A stretch of DNA of 64,000 bases from Richelia sinica FACHB-800 (GCF_014698825.1 NZ_JACJTT010000028.1:1-64000); one strand, 5' to 3'; counted from the first letter of the stretch, positions 1-7,973 are shown. A program made the numbers and translations. Notes: a model not told the origin generated them from the letters alone.

Positions 1-74
1 CTTTCCACAATTCCTTTTGTTTTCCTTTTTACTTCATCTTGAGCGAAGGCGTTCTTTCTTACTTAGTCAAGGAA

Positions 75-554
75 TTAACATTCATATTTCCCGGTGCAAG
101 ATATAAGGAGATGTACTTTTCCTTGACTATCTCTAGTTGGAGTATCTACACAGAGATTTGTATTTGCACGTCTGATTAAGTTATAGCCACCACCAAGATC
201 AACTAAATTCCAATTTTGGTCTGGGTCATTCGCGTCACAGTTCCAAACATTAATTTCTCGTCCATTTTCAAGATAATGGGCGTTTAAACACTGACCAGTA
301 GTACGATGCCGTAAAAGAATACCGCCACGATTTCCTGATAATCTATCAAACTGTTGGTCTGGGTCATTATCATTGCGTTGAAAGATTGACATTCTCGGTG
401 TGCCATCAATCCGCCGAAAAAGGTTATTGGTATTCAAAGCCATATTGCCGTTGACGGAAAAAGTTTCAACAGCTTGTGCAATTCCTGTAGATAATACTAA
501 TAATGAAAGAGCAGCAGAACTGAGAGAAACAATTTTCTTGATTGTGTTAGACAT
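75..554 (-). CDS. Secreted ricin-type beta-trefoil (QxW) lectin-like protein
   Basis: A 159-residue protein, probably exported and carbohydrate-binding. Residues 1-28 form a signal peptide (basic start, hydrophobic core, cleavage after GIAQA). The rest carries two QxW-type motifs of the ricin B-lectin fold, DPDQQFD at 64-70 and DPDQNWN at 110-116. Cysteines at 89/106 and 135/153 sit where trefoil disulfides are expected. The third QxW subdomain is cut short: the protein ends in TGKYEC where another QxW would be expected, so it may be C-terminally truncated. The ATG has an AGGAG ribosome site ten bases upstream. Its upstream region is nearly the same as that of the next minus-strand gene, suggesting co-regulation. 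Ligand unknown. Confidence 0.75.
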   Translation of the reverse strand: MSNTIKKIVSLSSAALSLLVLSTGIAQAVETFSVNGNMALNTNNLFRRIDGTPRMSIFQRNDNDPDQQFDRLSGNRGGILLRHRTTGQCLNAHYLENGREINVWNCDANDPDQNWNLVDLGGGYNLIRRANTNLCVDTPTRDSQGKVHLLISCTGKYEC

Positions 555-591
555 ATTTATTTGACTCCTGCAAGATCAATTGTTTTCATGA

Positions 592-663
592 ACTGTATCT
601 AATGGTTTTGATCATGGCAGAAGTCTTAAACAGTACCTAGTAATTCCTGCGAACAGCTAATAT
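592..663 (-). promoter_or_regulatory. Upstream element shared by two secreted-protein genes, copy 1
   Basis: About 70 bases upstream of the lectin-like gene are nearly identical to bases 1251-1323 upstream of the next secreted-protein gene. Shared blocks include ATGGCAG, AGTCTTAAACAGTAC, TAGTAATTC and TGCGAACAGC. The conservation is outside coding sequence and at a similar distance (27-38 bp) from each start codon, so a common promoter or 5' leader is the likeliest explanation. This is inference from sequence similarity only. Confidence 0.5.
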
Positions 664-801
664 GCTTCTCGACTATCGAAATCCAATTAATTGTTTTTTT
701 ACTGTTTTTTACTAGATAAAAATAAAAAGCCGCAAATCGATATATTTGCGGCTAAACCTCATATATTGTTGATGATATTTAGTGAAAAATCTAGTTATTA
801 C

Positions 802-1224
802 CTACCATCCCCGTCTACGCATAAAATCATCTGCGTTGTTATTGGTCATTCTCTGGTAACAATTAGCTTGTCCGTTTTCAACTCTCATAGAAATAGTCCA
901 ACGATAAGCAGTTTTGATTGCACCATTTCTCCAACCAGTATAATAAGTATCAGCTACTTTGTTAACACATCTGTCAAACAAAACTCCGTCTGCACGACTA
1001 CGATATTGATTTTGTACATCTCGTGTTTCCTGTGGACTCAGATTAGTCATAAACACTTGCTTATTCCAAGGAGACCAAAGGTTGCTCACAATTGCGCCCC
1101 AGTTGTTATTTAGAAAGTTAGTTGCATCACTCCAAGAAGCTTGAGCAGGTCTTTGAGAAATGGTTAAACCAGTTGTTAAAACTGCTGCTGAAGCTATTCC
1201 CAAAACAATTGATTTCATCTTCAT
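802..1224 (-). CDS. Small secreted protein of unknown function
   Basis: A 140-residue protein with a clear signal peptide (residues 1-29, MKMK start, hydrophobic core, cleavage near AQA-SWSD). The mature part is rich in Asn, Trp and Arg, has two cysteines (in DRCVNKV and ANCYQRM) that could form one disulfide, and ends in the basic MRRRGW. I do not recognise a family. The ATG follows an AGGAG site at nine bases. It is transcribed in the same direction as the lectin-like gene and shares its upstream element, so both may respond to one regulator. A 140-residue ORF on the opposite strand here is taken as a shadow, because this frame has signal peptide, ribosome site and shared promoter. Confidence 0.65.
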   Translation of the reverse strand: MKMKSIVLGIASAAVLTTGLTISQRPAQASWSDATNFLNNNWGAIVSNLWSPWNKQVFMTNLSPQETRDVQNQYRSRADGVLFDRCVNKVADTYYTGWRNGAIKTAYRWTISMRVENGQANCYQRMTNNNADDFMRRRGW

Positions 1225-1250
1225 AAAAAGAATCTCCTGATTTGATATAA

Positions 1251-1323
1251 CCTGTATCCGATGTTTTTGATTATGGCAGGAGTCTTAAACAGTACATAGT
1301 AATTCTTGCGAACAGCGAATATA
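1251..1323 (-). promoter_or_regulatory. Upstream element shared by two secreted-protein genes, copy 2
   Basis: Second copy of the element at 592-663, 27 bases upstream of the start at 1224. A shorter echo (ATTCCTGCGAA) occurs again at about 1453. The rest of the gene-free stretch 1324-1752 is AT-rich; I see no gene in it. Confidence 0.5.
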
Positions 1324-1752
1324 CATTCGGTTTGTATTATTAAAAATAACCTCAAATACTGATTGGGTAATATTTATAATAATTTCTTTTATGAAATCAG
1401 GACTATTATAAAAAATAACAATTATCGCATAATTTAGCAAATAAACGCAGAGATTCCTGCGAATAACGAGTTTCTATAGCAATCCTAAATTAGTCATGAA
1501 CAACAAGATCACCGACTTTTCTGACAGGTCAGGGTTGTGACTCTTGCAAAGACTATATACAACATATTGCAGATAAATGAAGTACAGAATTTACTTCTGA
1601 CTCCTGTAAGGGCGTGGAAACCATGCCCCTACTGCTGATTTCTGCTGTATTTTATTGTTCGCATGAATTGGTAGGGAAAATTACGCAATTAATTTAGAGT
1701 CAACATAAGGATACAAGTATTTCAAAATATTTTCGATACAAGATATAGGACT

Positions 1753-2370
1753 ATGATTAATCAACAGAATCTATTTCAGACAACTTTGAGGAAATTCACA
1801 ATTTCCTTATTACTATGTCTGCCAATCATTACTGCAAATGCCCAAAAAAGCCTAGCCATACCTCTTGGTCCAATAATACGTCAGGCTGGATATCAAGCTA
1901 TAGAAGATTTATTGAGTAAACAATCTAGTGATCAATCTTCATCATTAACGAATCAGCAGTTCACTGGTAGCGCACAAGACTTAGCTGGAACTATAGGTGC
2001 AACTTCTACCACTACCAGCGATTCAAGTTATCCCAGTTCTCCTCCAGGTATCTATCAAGAGGGTTCTCCTGGTTCACAACCTAGTTATCAACAAGGTTAT
2101 CTTGGTTATTCACAACCTAACTATCAACAGGGTTATCCTGGCTATTCACAACCTAGCTATCAACAGGGTTATCCTGGCTATTCACAACCTAGTTATCAAC
2201 AAGGTTATCCTGGCTATTCACAACCTAGTTATCAACAAGGTTATCCTGGCTATTCACAACCTAACTATCAACAAGGTTATCCCAGTTACCCTGTATCGCC
2301 TTACCCAATGATGTATCCATTCTACCCACCAATGCGTACTAGCCCACCTGTGATCATTAATAATTTTTAA
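1753..2370 (+). CDS. Exported Tyr/Gln/Pro-rich tandem-repeat protein
   Basis: A 205-residue protein with an N-terminal signal-like segment (TISLLLCLPIITANA, about 16-30). It then has a Ser/Gln-rich stretch and a low-complexity domain at about 105-180 built from near-perfect 12-residue repeats of the type YQQGYPGYSQPS. The repeats are also nearly identical at DNA level (36-bp period, about 2080-2290), so copy number may vary by slippage. The C-terminus is Pro/Tyr/Met-rich. Such proteins are often cell-surface or matrix material, but no specific function can be claimed. A weak ribosome site (TAGGA) precedes the ATG. A 104-residue ORF in another frame of the repeat is a shadow. Confidence 0.65.
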   Translation: MINQQNLFQTTLRKFTISLLLCLPIITANAQKSLAIPLGPIIRQAGYQAIEDLLSKQSSDQSSSLTNQQFTGSAQDLAGTIGATSTTTSDSSYPSSPPGIYQEGSPGSQPSYQQGYLGYSQPNYQQGYPGYSQPSYQQGYPGYSQPSYQQGYPGYSQPSYQQGYPGYSQPNYQQGYPSYPVSPYPMMYPFYPPMRTSPPVIINNF

Positions 2371-2394
2371 TTGAACATCTGGTGAAAAAGAATT

Positions 2395-2420
2395 TAGAGA
2401 CGTTCCATGGAACGTCTCTA
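2395..2420. repeat. 26-bp perfect palindrome (interspersed-repeat type)
   Basis: The half TAGAGACGTTCCA is followed directly by its exact reverse complement. It lies 25 bases after the tandem-repeat protein gene. Palindromes of this kind are common intergenic repeats in Nostocales. It could fold as a stem in RNA and help end transcription, but there is no T-tract. Confidence 0.6.
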
Positions 2421-2512
2421 CAAGAATTATAGACGATGCATATTTAAATTCTGTCAATGTCTATTGTATTTTTTGCGTAAGTCCTACTTAAGTTTTAAGG
2501 TACAAGCTACTT

Positions 2513-2541
2513 ATCCCCCGTACTTGAGTCGGGGGATTTTT
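2513..2541 (+). terminator. Rho-independent-type terminator after the tandem-repeat protein gene
   Basis: A perfect 8-bp stem, ATCCCCCG (2513-2520) with CGGGGGAT (2530-2537), has a 9-base loop and is followed by TTTTTAATT. This is a typical intrinsic terminator layout for + strand transcription. It insulates the CRISPR island from the upstream gene. Confidence 0.75.
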
Positions 2542-2560
2542 AATTGAACAGAAGTTGCAA

Positions 2561-2658
2561 GTTCACAACTCATAACTCAACTCATATATCCCAGTTCACA
2601 ACTCATAACTCAACTCATATATCCCAGTTCACAACTCATAACTCAACTCATATATCCC
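2561..2658. repeat. Three tandem 33-bp repeats upstream of RT-cas1
   Basis: GTTCACAACTCATAACTCAA begins each unit at 2561, 2594 and 2627, a 33-bp period with almost no variation. The core ACTCATAACTCAACTCATA recurs twice at 6447-6466 and 6480-6500 in front of the second cas1 gene. The repeat may be a simple Nostocales-type tandem repeat or have a regulatory role in the CRISPR island. Confidence 0.75.
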
Positions 2659-2717
2659 TGTGAAATCATAGAAATAGGTGATTGGTAATTGCTGATCAAG
2701 TCCTTATCTAATCATCG

Positions 2718-2796
2718 TTAAATCCTAAAAATCATGATTCAAACAATCATCCTGTTAATCCTTAAATCCTGGGCATCCTGATTCTGACAATCATCC
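2718..2796. repeat. Direct repeat pair before RT-cas1
   Basis: Two related 35-bp copies (2718-2752 and 2762-2796), both of the form TTAAATCC...ATTC...ACAATCATCC, lie just upstream of the RT-Cas1 start. They look like the ATCCT-rich interspersed repeats of cyanobacteria. No ribosome site is visible between them and the ATG at 2812. Confidence 0.5.
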
Positions 2797-2811
2797 AAAA
2801 TCTAAAATCAG

Positions 2812-4818
2812 ATGACTTTTACCATCGAAGAATTGAGATTCGCATGGTTGCAAGTTCGGTTAGGGACGAAAAATGCTGGTGTAGATGGTATTACTTTGGA
2901 GTTTTTTGCCAGTATGGTTAACGACCAACTGCAAATTCTCCAACGCCAACTACAACAGCAACTCTATCACGCCTATCCATCCAAAGGCTTTTACATACCA
3001 AAAAAAAGTGGTGGTAAACGCTTGATTGGTATCCCGACAGTCCGGGATAGAATCGTTCAACGCTTACTGTTAGAAGATTTGTATTTTCCTTTGGAAGATA
3101 CTTTTCTCGACTGTAGTTACGCTTATCGTCCTGGTCGTAACATTCAGCAAGCTGTACAACACCTGTTTTCTTATTATCAATTGCGTCCGACTTGGATTAT
3201 TAAAGCTGATATTCAGCAGTTTTTTGACAATCTTTGTTGGGCGTTGCTGTTGACTAATTTGGAGGAGTTAAAACTAGATTATCATATTTTGGAACTCCTA
3301 GAACAGCAAATTAAAGCTGGTGTTGTGGTAGCTGGAAAAACTATCTTTTCTGGTAAGGGAGTTTTACAAGGTGCGGTGTTATCTGGGGCTTTGGCGAATT
3401 TGTATTTGACGGAATTTGACCGTTTATGTTTGAGTCACGGGATTAACTTAGTCCGGTATGGTGATGATTTCGCCATTGCTTGTGACAGTTGGGTGCAAGC
3501 TAACCGCATTCTTGACCAAGTTACTAAATGGTTAGGCAGTTTATATCTTTCTCTGCAACCAGAAAAAACCCAAATTTACGCCCCTGATGATGAGTTTACT
3601 TTTTTAGGTTATCGGTTTGTCAAGGGTGAGGTTTATGCCCCACCACCTCCAGAAATTAAAAATGGTCAATGGGTAATTAATGATTCGGGTACGCCTTATT
3701 TTCGGCTGAACTCACGCCCAGCGAAAAAAGTTTCTCGCCCTCCCAAGGCTTGCAGTATTGTTAAGCCTGTGCAAATTTCTCCTGCCCCAATTTCTCATTA
3801 TTGGATTAACGAAATGAGTACACTTTATGTCACTGACCAAGGCGCGTATTTGAATGTTTACCACCAGCAGTTTCAGGTGCTGTATAAAGGAGATTTAAAG
3901 CTAAAAATTCCGGTGACTCGTGTTAGTCACATTGTCTTGTTTGGTTGTTGTAATTTATCACATGGAGCGGTTTCTTGTGCTTTGCGAAGTCGCATTCCGG
4001 TGATGTATCTTTCCCAAAAGGGTAAGTATTTTGGTAGGTTGGAAACGGAGGGACAAGCGAAGGTAGAATATTTGGCGCGTCAGGTGGAATGTTGTCGAAA
4101 TTCTGAGTTTATCAGAAGACAGGCGGAAGCGATCGTTTTGGCTAAGTTGCATAATTCTCGTATTCTCTTAATGCGCTTGAACCGTCGTCGTCCTACGGAT
4201 ATCGCTACTCAAGCCATTGATACTATCGATATTTTGATGGACAAGTTACCTTTTGCCGAAAGCATGGATGCATTGCGGGGGTATGAAGGGAAGGCAGCAA
4301 CTGTTTATTTTCAAGCTTTGGGTTCTTTGTTTACTGGCTATTTTGCTTTTGATAAACGTACCAAACGTCCACCTACTGACCCGATTAACAGTTTACTCAG
4401 TTTGGGTTATACTCTGTTAAGTCAGCAAGTTTACTCGTTTGTCCAAGCTGTAGGGTTACATACTCACTTTGGCAATTTGCACGTTCCTCGTGATAATCAT
4501 CCTGCTTTGGTATCAGATTTAATGGAGGAATTTCGCGCCCAAATAGTTGATTCTTTTGTGAGTTATTTGGTGAATAAGAAGATTTTAACTCCAGAAGATT
4601 TTACTCTTCCTGATGAACGGGGTGGTGTATACTTACACCCAGATGCTTTGAAGAAGTTTCTGAAGCATTGGGAGGAAAAGTTACAAACTGAAGTTACCCA
4701 TCCCCAGACGGGTTATAAGGTTGTCTATCGTCGCTGTATTGAGTTACAGGTGCGTGAGTACATTGCTTCTTTGATGGGTGAGGTGGAAGTTTACCGCCCT
4801 ATGATTTGGAAAATGTAG
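2812..4818 (+). CDS. cas1: Reverse transcriptase-Cas1 fusion (CRISPR spacer acquisition)
   Basis: A 668-residue two-domain protein. Residues about 10-270 are a group II intron-like reverse transcriptase: AGVDG at 22-26, GGKRLIGIPTVRDRIVQ near 67-83, KADIQQFFD with D133, QGAVLSGALAN near 186-196, catalytic YGDD at 216-219 and FLGYRF near 264-269. A Pro-rich linker leads to a Cas1 integrase domain (about 336-668) with the expected metal ligands E492 (GYEGKAA), H557 (GNLH) and D569 (SDLMEEFR). RT-Cas1 proteins belong to type III systems and can acquire spacers from RNA through reverse transcription; activity here is inferred. No Cas6 domain is fused. It lies just upstream of the array on the same strand. 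No ribosome site is seen before the ATG, but the RT fold starts right after it. Confidence 0.95.
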   Translation: MTFTIEELRFAWLQVRLGTKNAGVDGITLEFFASMVNDQLQILQRQLQQQLYHAYPSKGFYIPKKSGGKRLIGIPTVRDRIVQRLLLEDLYFPLEDTFLDCSYAYRPGRNIQQAVQHLFSYYQLRPTWIIKADIQQFFDNLCWALLLTNLEELKLDYHILELLEQQIKAGVVVAGKTIFSGKGVLQGAVLSGALANLYLTEFDRLCLSHGINLVRYGDDFAIACDSWVQANRILDQVTKWLGSLYLSLQPEKTQIYAPDDEFTFLGYRFVKGEVYAPPPPEIKNGQWVINDSGTPYFRLNSRPAKKVSRPPKACSIVKPVQISPAPISHYWINEMSTLYVTDQGAYLNVYHQQFQVLYKGDLKLKIPVTRVSHIVLFGCCNLSHGAVSCALRSRIPVMYLSQKGKYFGRLETEGQAKVEYLARQVECCRNSEFIRRQAEAIVLAKLHNSRILLMRLNRRRPTDIATQAIDTIDILMDKLPFAESMDALRGYEGKAATVYFQALGSLFTGYFAFDKRTKRPPTDPINSLLSLGYTLLSQQVYSFVQAVGLHTHFGNLHVPRDNHPALVSDLMEEFRAQIVDSFVSYLVNKKILTPEDFTLPDERGGVYLHPDALKKFLKHWEEKLQTEVTHPQTGYKVVYRRCIELQVREYIASLMGEVEVYRPMIWKM

Positions 4819-5022
4819 CATTTTTATACCATTTGTGGGATAGACACAATGGCTGAAACCCTGATTCTTTCGTTCTATCCCACAAATCACTATCCTGATA
4901 AAGGTTTGAGGTGTGTTGAGATAGAACTTATTGATAGTATTTCTCAATTATTTAGGGTAAAATTTGCATCCCACAAAAAAATGTTGTAGGATTAGCTCAG
5001 GGCAAGGCTTTCAAGCGGTAGC
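4819..5022 (+). promoter_or_regulatory. CRISPR leader, with long hairpin
   Basis: This stretch between RT-cas1 and the first repeat is the leader side of the array, because the degenerate repeat is at the other end. It holds a 14-bp perfect inverted repeat (ATTTGTGGGATAGA at 4831-4844 with its complement at 4874-4887) around a 29-base loop. This could terminate RT-cas1 or bind the integrase. A partial echo (ATCCCACAAA) occurs at about 4968. Leader function is inferred from position. Confidence 0.65.
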
Positions 5023-6360
5023 CTTTGGCTTCTATGAAGTCGAATTAAAATGGAAACATAAAACTTGTATTTTGTATTCAGAAATACTATCCATACTTTG
5101 GCTTCTATGAAGTCGAATTAAAATGGAAACGAGTCCATATTCTTTACACTCCCAATCCATTATTCTTCTTTGGCTTCTATGAAGTCGAATTAAAATGGAA
5201 ACATTTACTTCATCGCCTAACGACCTCTCAATTGAACTTTGGCTTCTATGAAGTCGAATTAAAATGGAAACTGGAAAGATATCTGAGATTGAATGTTACT
5301 CAAATCTACTTTGGCTTCTATGAAGTCGAATTAAAATGGAAACTCTATTGGAGACTGATTTTGGTTGGAGGGATCAGATGCTTTGGCTTCTATGAAGTCG
5401 AATTAAAATGGAAACGTTGAGCAAAACTGATCTTTGTAAAACCAAAACTGAATCCCCTTTGGCTTCTATGAAGTCGAATTAAAATGGAAACGGCATAGGA
5501 GTCCAAGTAGGACCTGGTGTTGGGTTGCTTTGGCTTCTATGAAGTCGAATTAAAATGGAAACACAATCGAAGTCCCCACAATCCGTTCCATCTGTTTGTC
5601 TTTGGCTTCTATGAAGTCGAATTAAAATGGAAACCACACTTGCCTGACTTGGAAGTGACTGGAGTACGTTGCTTTGGCTTCTATGAAGTCGAATTAAAAT
5701 GGAAACACCATTTGAAAATCCGGCATAAAATGCAGCACTCAAAGCTTTGGCTTCTATGAAGTCGAATTAAAATGGAAACTGTTTGGCCAAACGTTGTTCG
5801 CGCTCCTCAAAAGTAATTGTTACTTTGGCTTCTATGAAGTCGAATTAAAATGGAAACTCTAGTTGCGTTTTCGAGTCACAACTAGAAGTAAGTCTTTGGC
5901 TTCTATGAAGTCGAATTAAAATGGAAACTTCTTGAAATAAGTTTTTGCTCTTCAGGAGAAGTGCTACTTTGGCTTCTATGAAGTCGAATTAAAATGGAAA
6001 CTTGTTGCAAGTCTAGTGGAAATGGTGTTTCTAAGATCTTTGGCTTCTATGAAGTCGAATTAAAATGGAAACACTGTGTTGTATATAATAAACCCTTCCA
6101 CCTTTTTTTCTTTGGCTTCTATGAAGTCGAATTAAAATGGAAACACATGGGCAATTTTTTTTGCCTTCAATAGTAAACGCTTTGGCTTCTATGAAGTCGA
6201 ATTAAAATGGAAACTGAGAATAAAATTCCTTTTGAATGTTTTGAGAGATAACTTTGGCTTCTATGAAGTCGAATTAAAATGGAAACCGTAGTCACCTTGG
6301 GAAGCCCAGACATTTCTAATTTCTTCTTTGGCTTCTATGAAGTCGAATTAAAATGGAAAA
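5023..6360 (+). CRISPR. CRISPR array, 19 repeats of 35 bp and 18 spacers
   Basis: Repeats begin CTTTGGCTTCTATGAAG and end AATTAAAATGGAAAC. They start at 5023, 5096, 5168, 5237, 5309, 5381, 5457, 5528, 5600, 5672, 5745, 5823, 5894, 5967, 6038, 6110, 6180, 6252 and 6326. Spacers are 34-43 bp and all different. Every repeat is identical except the last, whose final C is A; that marks the distal end and places the leader on the RT-cas1 side. Transcribed on the + strand, the repeat would leave the 8-base 5' handle AUGGAAAC, in keeping with type III crRNAs. No Cas6 or effector gene lies in the window, so processing must be in trans. ORFs reading through the repeats are artefacts. Confidence 0.98.
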
Positions 6361-6374
6361 TATCGTCATAAAAG

Positions 6375-6410
6375 AAAACCGGAGGTTAGTTCCTCCGGTT
6401 TTTTGTTTTT
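6375..6410 (+). terminator. Intrinsic terminator of the CRISPR array
   Basis: An 11-bp perfect stem, AAAACCGGAGG (6375-6385) with CCTCCGGTTTT (6392-6402), has a 6-base loop and is followed by TTGTTTTT. It starts 15 bases after the last repeat and would end the pre-crRNA. Confidence 0.85.
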
Positions 6411-6446
6411 CGTGCTTGACAGTAAAATCATCCTAAATTATTGACT

Positions 6447-6500
6447 AACTCATAACTCAACTCATAATTCTTACTTCTCAACTCATAACTCAACTCATAT
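6447..6500. repeat. Two copies of the ACTCATAACTCAACTCATA repeat before cas1
   Basis: Copies at 6447-6466 and 6480-6500 match the core of the 33-bp tandem repeats at 2561-2658. The same short repeat thus precedes both cas1-type genes of the island. The rest of 6411-6627 is AT-rich and holds the untranslated region of the second cas1. Confidence 0.65.
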
Positions 6501-6627
6501 ACGCCCCTGAGAAGATGGAATTAAGGAGTTCAGAAAACAGCAATTCCAAATTTAATAGCAATATTAATCACTGGTTAATTGTCTTGCTGAAACTCCTTGT
6601 TTTCCACTCTTAACTATTAACCACATT

Positions 6628-7695
6628 ATGCCTACCGTTTACATCACCGAACAAGGCACATTACTAAAAGTCCAGGGCAAAAGTTTAAACATTTGGCAAT
6701 TGCAAGAACTACGGCTGACATTATCTCTTTCTCAAATTAGCCAAATTATCATTTTTAAACACACTCACATTGCCCCCAAAACTGTCAAACTGCTACTCTC
6801 GGAAGAAATTCCCACTTTATTTCTCACCCCCCAAGGAGAATATATCGGCCGATTAGAAACTGGCAGCAACCACACACCGAAATACTTAGCCAAACAAGTC
6901 CACTGTTCCCACAACAGCGAGTTTACCCGTGCAACTGCTGAAAGCTGCCTATGGGCGCAACTGCACAACCAACTCAACCTTATCAAAAACTTCAAGACTT
7001 ACTATATTAACCCCAGCTTACAACTGGCTGAAAACTTCCTCACCCTATTAATGGATGATTTAGCCACAGCATACTCTCTCGATGAACTACGGGAATACGC
7101 TACCAGTGCGGCTAGTTTTTACTATGCCGCTTTTGCCTTTCTCCTCCCCCACCAATTCAAATTCCAACGTCGTAGCAGCTGCAAAGCTAACCCTCTCAAC
7201 GTGCTTTTCAATATAGGCTACGCCCTTTTACATCAACAAATTCACTGCTTCCTCAAGTCTGCGGGTTTACATCCTGACTGGGCTAACCTGCACCAAGAAA
7301 ACAACCACAACTCGCCTTTAGCTTACGACTTAATGGCAGAATTCCGCGCCCCTTTAGTTGATGAACTGGTAGCCTACTTAGTCAACTCTCGCATCATCAC
7401 CTTAAAACATTTTACTCTCCCCGATAGTCAAGGCAATGTAGAATTACAGTCCCACGCTTTGAAATTGTTCTTGCAACACTGGGAAGAAAAGTTAAAAACC
7501 ACAGTCAGTCATCCCCACGCAGGTGAAGTGACATATCGTCAATGCTTGCAATTACAAGTGCAAGAATATCTCGCTTCCCTACTAGGTGATGTAGAACATT
7601 ATCGTCCGATGCTAATCTCAACCCAAACCAGTCAAACCCAAATCAACATTTCTCAAGCACCAGAAGCCATACCATTAATGATGGTGAAAGGGTAA
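6628..7695 (+). CDS. cas1: Cas1 with the catalytic glutamate replaced by alanine
   Basis: A 355-residue Cas1 related to the Cas1 half of the RT fusion. Both have TEQG...L.V, a GLH..(F/W).NLH block and DLM.EFRA..VD. The histidine (H222) and aspartate (D234) ligands are kept. The first metal ligand is not: where the RT fusion has LRGYEGKAA this protein has LREYATSAA, with alanine (GCT at 7099-7101) at position 158. All Cas1 integrases known to be active use that glutamate, so this copy is probably inactive or works as a structural partner. The last 35 residues are a loose Thr/Gln/Pro tail. It ends in a TAATG overlap with cas2, so the two are translationally coupled. Confidence 0.93.
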   Translation: MPTVYITEQGTLLKVQGKSLNIWQLQELRLTLSLSQISQIIIFKHTHIAPKTVKLLLSEEIPTLFLTPQGEYIGRLETGSNHTPKYLAKQVHCSHNSEFTRATAESCLWAQLHNQLNLIKNFKTYYINPSLQLAENFLTLLMDDLATAYSLDELREYATSAASFYYAAFAFLLPHQFKFQRRSSCKANPLNVLFNIGYALLHQQIHCFLKSAGLHPDWANLHQENNHNSPLAYDLMAEFRAPLVDELVAYLVNSRIITLKHFTLPDSQGNVELQSHALKLFLQHWEEKLKTTVSHPHAGEVTYRQCLQLQVQEYLASLLGDVEHYRPMLISTQTSQTQINISQAPEAIPLMMVKG

Positions 7696-7973
7696 TGTTT
7701 TACCTCGTCTGCTACGACATTGTAAATAATAGTCGTCGCCAAAAAATTTCCCAACTCCTAGAGGCTTACGGTTTGCGAGTACAGAAATCAGTGTTTGAGT
7801 GCGTTTTAGACGAAAAACAATACCAAAGCCTCTGTCAACGCCTACTCAGACTCGTCAACAAACGGGAAGACCAAGTTCGTTTTTATCCTCTCTCAGCTAA
7901 TACCCGTACCAAAGTTGCAGTTCTAGGAACTCAACCACAGTTAGCAGTTGATGACGCTGCTTTCATAGTCTAA
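7695..7973 (+). CDS. cas2: Cas2 (CRISPR adaptation)
   Basis: A 92-residue Cas2 of usual length. It begins MFYLVCYDIVNNSRRQKI, with the conserved aspartate (D8) after the first strand and the typical ferredoxin-like pattern (YGLRVQKSVFEC, then the basic QVRFYPL). Cas2 dimers bridge two Cas1 dimers in the spacer integration complex. The start codon overlaps the stop of cas1 (TAATG). It is the only cas2 in view, so it presumably serves both the RT-Cas1 and the altered Cas1. No canonical terminator follows, but a CTCTCCT/AGGAGAG hairpin lies at 8021-8037. Confidence 0.95.
   Translation: MFYLVCYDIVNNSRRQKISQLLEAYGLRVQKSVFECVLDEKQYQSLCQRLLRLVNKREDQVRFYPLSANTRTKVAVLGTQPQLAVDDAAFIV

Noticed and set aside
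691-1113. 140-residue + strand ORF
   Set aside because: It lies opposite the secreted-protein gene at 802-1224, which has signal peptide, ribosome site and shared promoter; the + frame has none.
1997-2311. 104-residue ORF in the repeat region
   Set aside because: Out-of-frame reading of the 36-bp repeats of the tandem-repeat protein.
5232-5759. ORFs of 62-87 residues on both strands inside the CRISPR array
   Set aside because: They consist of repeat-encoded peptides (FGFYEVELKWK and its antisense) and end or begin in spacers; they are artefacts of the regular array.
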